NCBI GenBank assembly: GCA_003648845.1
Contig: QMQA01000075.1
Coordinates: forward strand, 1-6,365
Source: Candidatus Aerophobota bacterium
Lineage (GTDB): Bacteria; Aerophobota; Aerophobia; Aerophobales; B3-G15
Direction of reading: 5' to 3'
DNA length: 6,365 nucleotides
The position numbers and the translations under genes are program-made. Below, piece after piece: positions 6,254-6,365 of this stretch (position 1 is the first letter of the stretch; each line of letters begins with the position of its first letter). A model generated the notes under the pieces. That model was not told the DNA's origin and did not search any database. It was given only the letters and a program-made list of their open reading frames with translations.

Positions 6254-6365
6254 AGTGAGCGCAGGATCTACATTGATACTCAGGATAACATCGTATACAG
6301 TGTTAACACCCAGTACGGGGGTAACAGTATCGGGCTCAAGAAATTAGCTATGCGTCTTGCAATAA
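6254..6365 (+). pseudogene. pckG: Probable GTP-type phosphoenolpyruvate carboxykinase piece, no valid start, runs off window
   Basis: From 6254 to the right edge one plus-strand frame reads SERRIYIDTQDNIVYSV and then NTQYGGNSIGLKKLAMRLAI. The YGGN..KK.A.RLA pattern matches the stretch of GTP-dependent PEP carboxykinase that lies near residue 240 of the roughly 600-aa enzyme, where the tyrosine, asparagine and lysines help bind substrate and metal. The enzyme turns oxaloacetate into PEP (gluconeogenesis), the reverse sense to PpcA. In this frame there is no ATG, GTG or TTG before the homology and a stop lies at 6230-6232. ATG 6249, well placed after a ribosome site and promoter, is two bases out of frame. 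The N-terminal 200 or so residues are not found upstream. It is either a deletion remnant or a gene with a frameshift or sequencing error at its start. The family call rests on a short match. Confidence 0.5.

Noticed and set aside
6255..6350. GTG 6255 as the start of a roughly 33-codon peptide after the rightward promoter
   Set aside because: The translation is Ser/Thr-rich without family resemblance, while the next frame over the same bases gives a convincing carboxykinase-like match.

Overview
The window is a stretch of bacterial chromosome from an AT-rich, probably anaerobic and probably uncultured lineage. Genes have Shine-Dalgarno sites, two sigma-70-type promoters are present, and there is an IS481-type transposase relic, so the host is bacterial. 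Several enzymes are nevertheless of types more common in archaea or deep-branching bacteria: archaeal-type PEP carboxylase, a long Ade1-like SAICAR synthase, and a phosphofructokinase with the Gly/Lys signature of group III enzymes. Candidate phyla such as Atribacterota or Aerophobota would fit. That placement is a guess from gene types, not a determination.

Layout. Positions 1-707 (minus) hold the first 235 codons of a 6-phosphofructokinase that runs off the left edge. Positions about 803-1299 (plus) are a decayed transposase of the IS481/rve type, broken by two frameshifts and lacking its N-terminal part. From 6069 down to 1414 (minus) lies one compact, apparently co-transcribed block: a COG4091-type oxidoreductase with a SAF domain (430 aa), a 106-aa leftover of adenylosuccinate lyase (purB), archaeal-type PEP carboxylase (ppcA), purC and purE. 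purC and purE overlap by 8 bases. A possible second gene remnant starts just after purE and runs into the transposase relic.

At the right end, 6120-6250 is a divergent promoter region. A TTGACA-N16-TATAAC promoter faces left, towards the oxidoreductase operon. A perfect TTGACA-N16-TATAAT promoter faces right. Their -35 boxes sit in a 14-bp inverted repeat (12 of 14 matching). The rightward promoter leads to a Shine-Dalgarno-like site and an ATG followed at once by TAA. Two bases further on, a different frame reads like an internal piece of GTP-dependent PEP carboxykinase and continues past the right edge.

How it fits together. purE and purC are consecutive de novo purine steps (CAIR then SAICAR). 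PurB catalyses the next step, so the purB fragment suggests an older purB-purC-purE cluster that lost most of purB by deletion. PpcA makes oxaloacetate from PEP, feeding aspartate, which PurC consumes. PEP carboxykinase and phosphofructokinase at the edges also act around the glycolytic/PEP node. I see no defence system, CRISPR array, tRNA, rRNA or prophage. The points most worth a second look are the promoter pair with its inverted repeat, the carboxykinase-like frame, and the purB relic in frame with the upstream gene.
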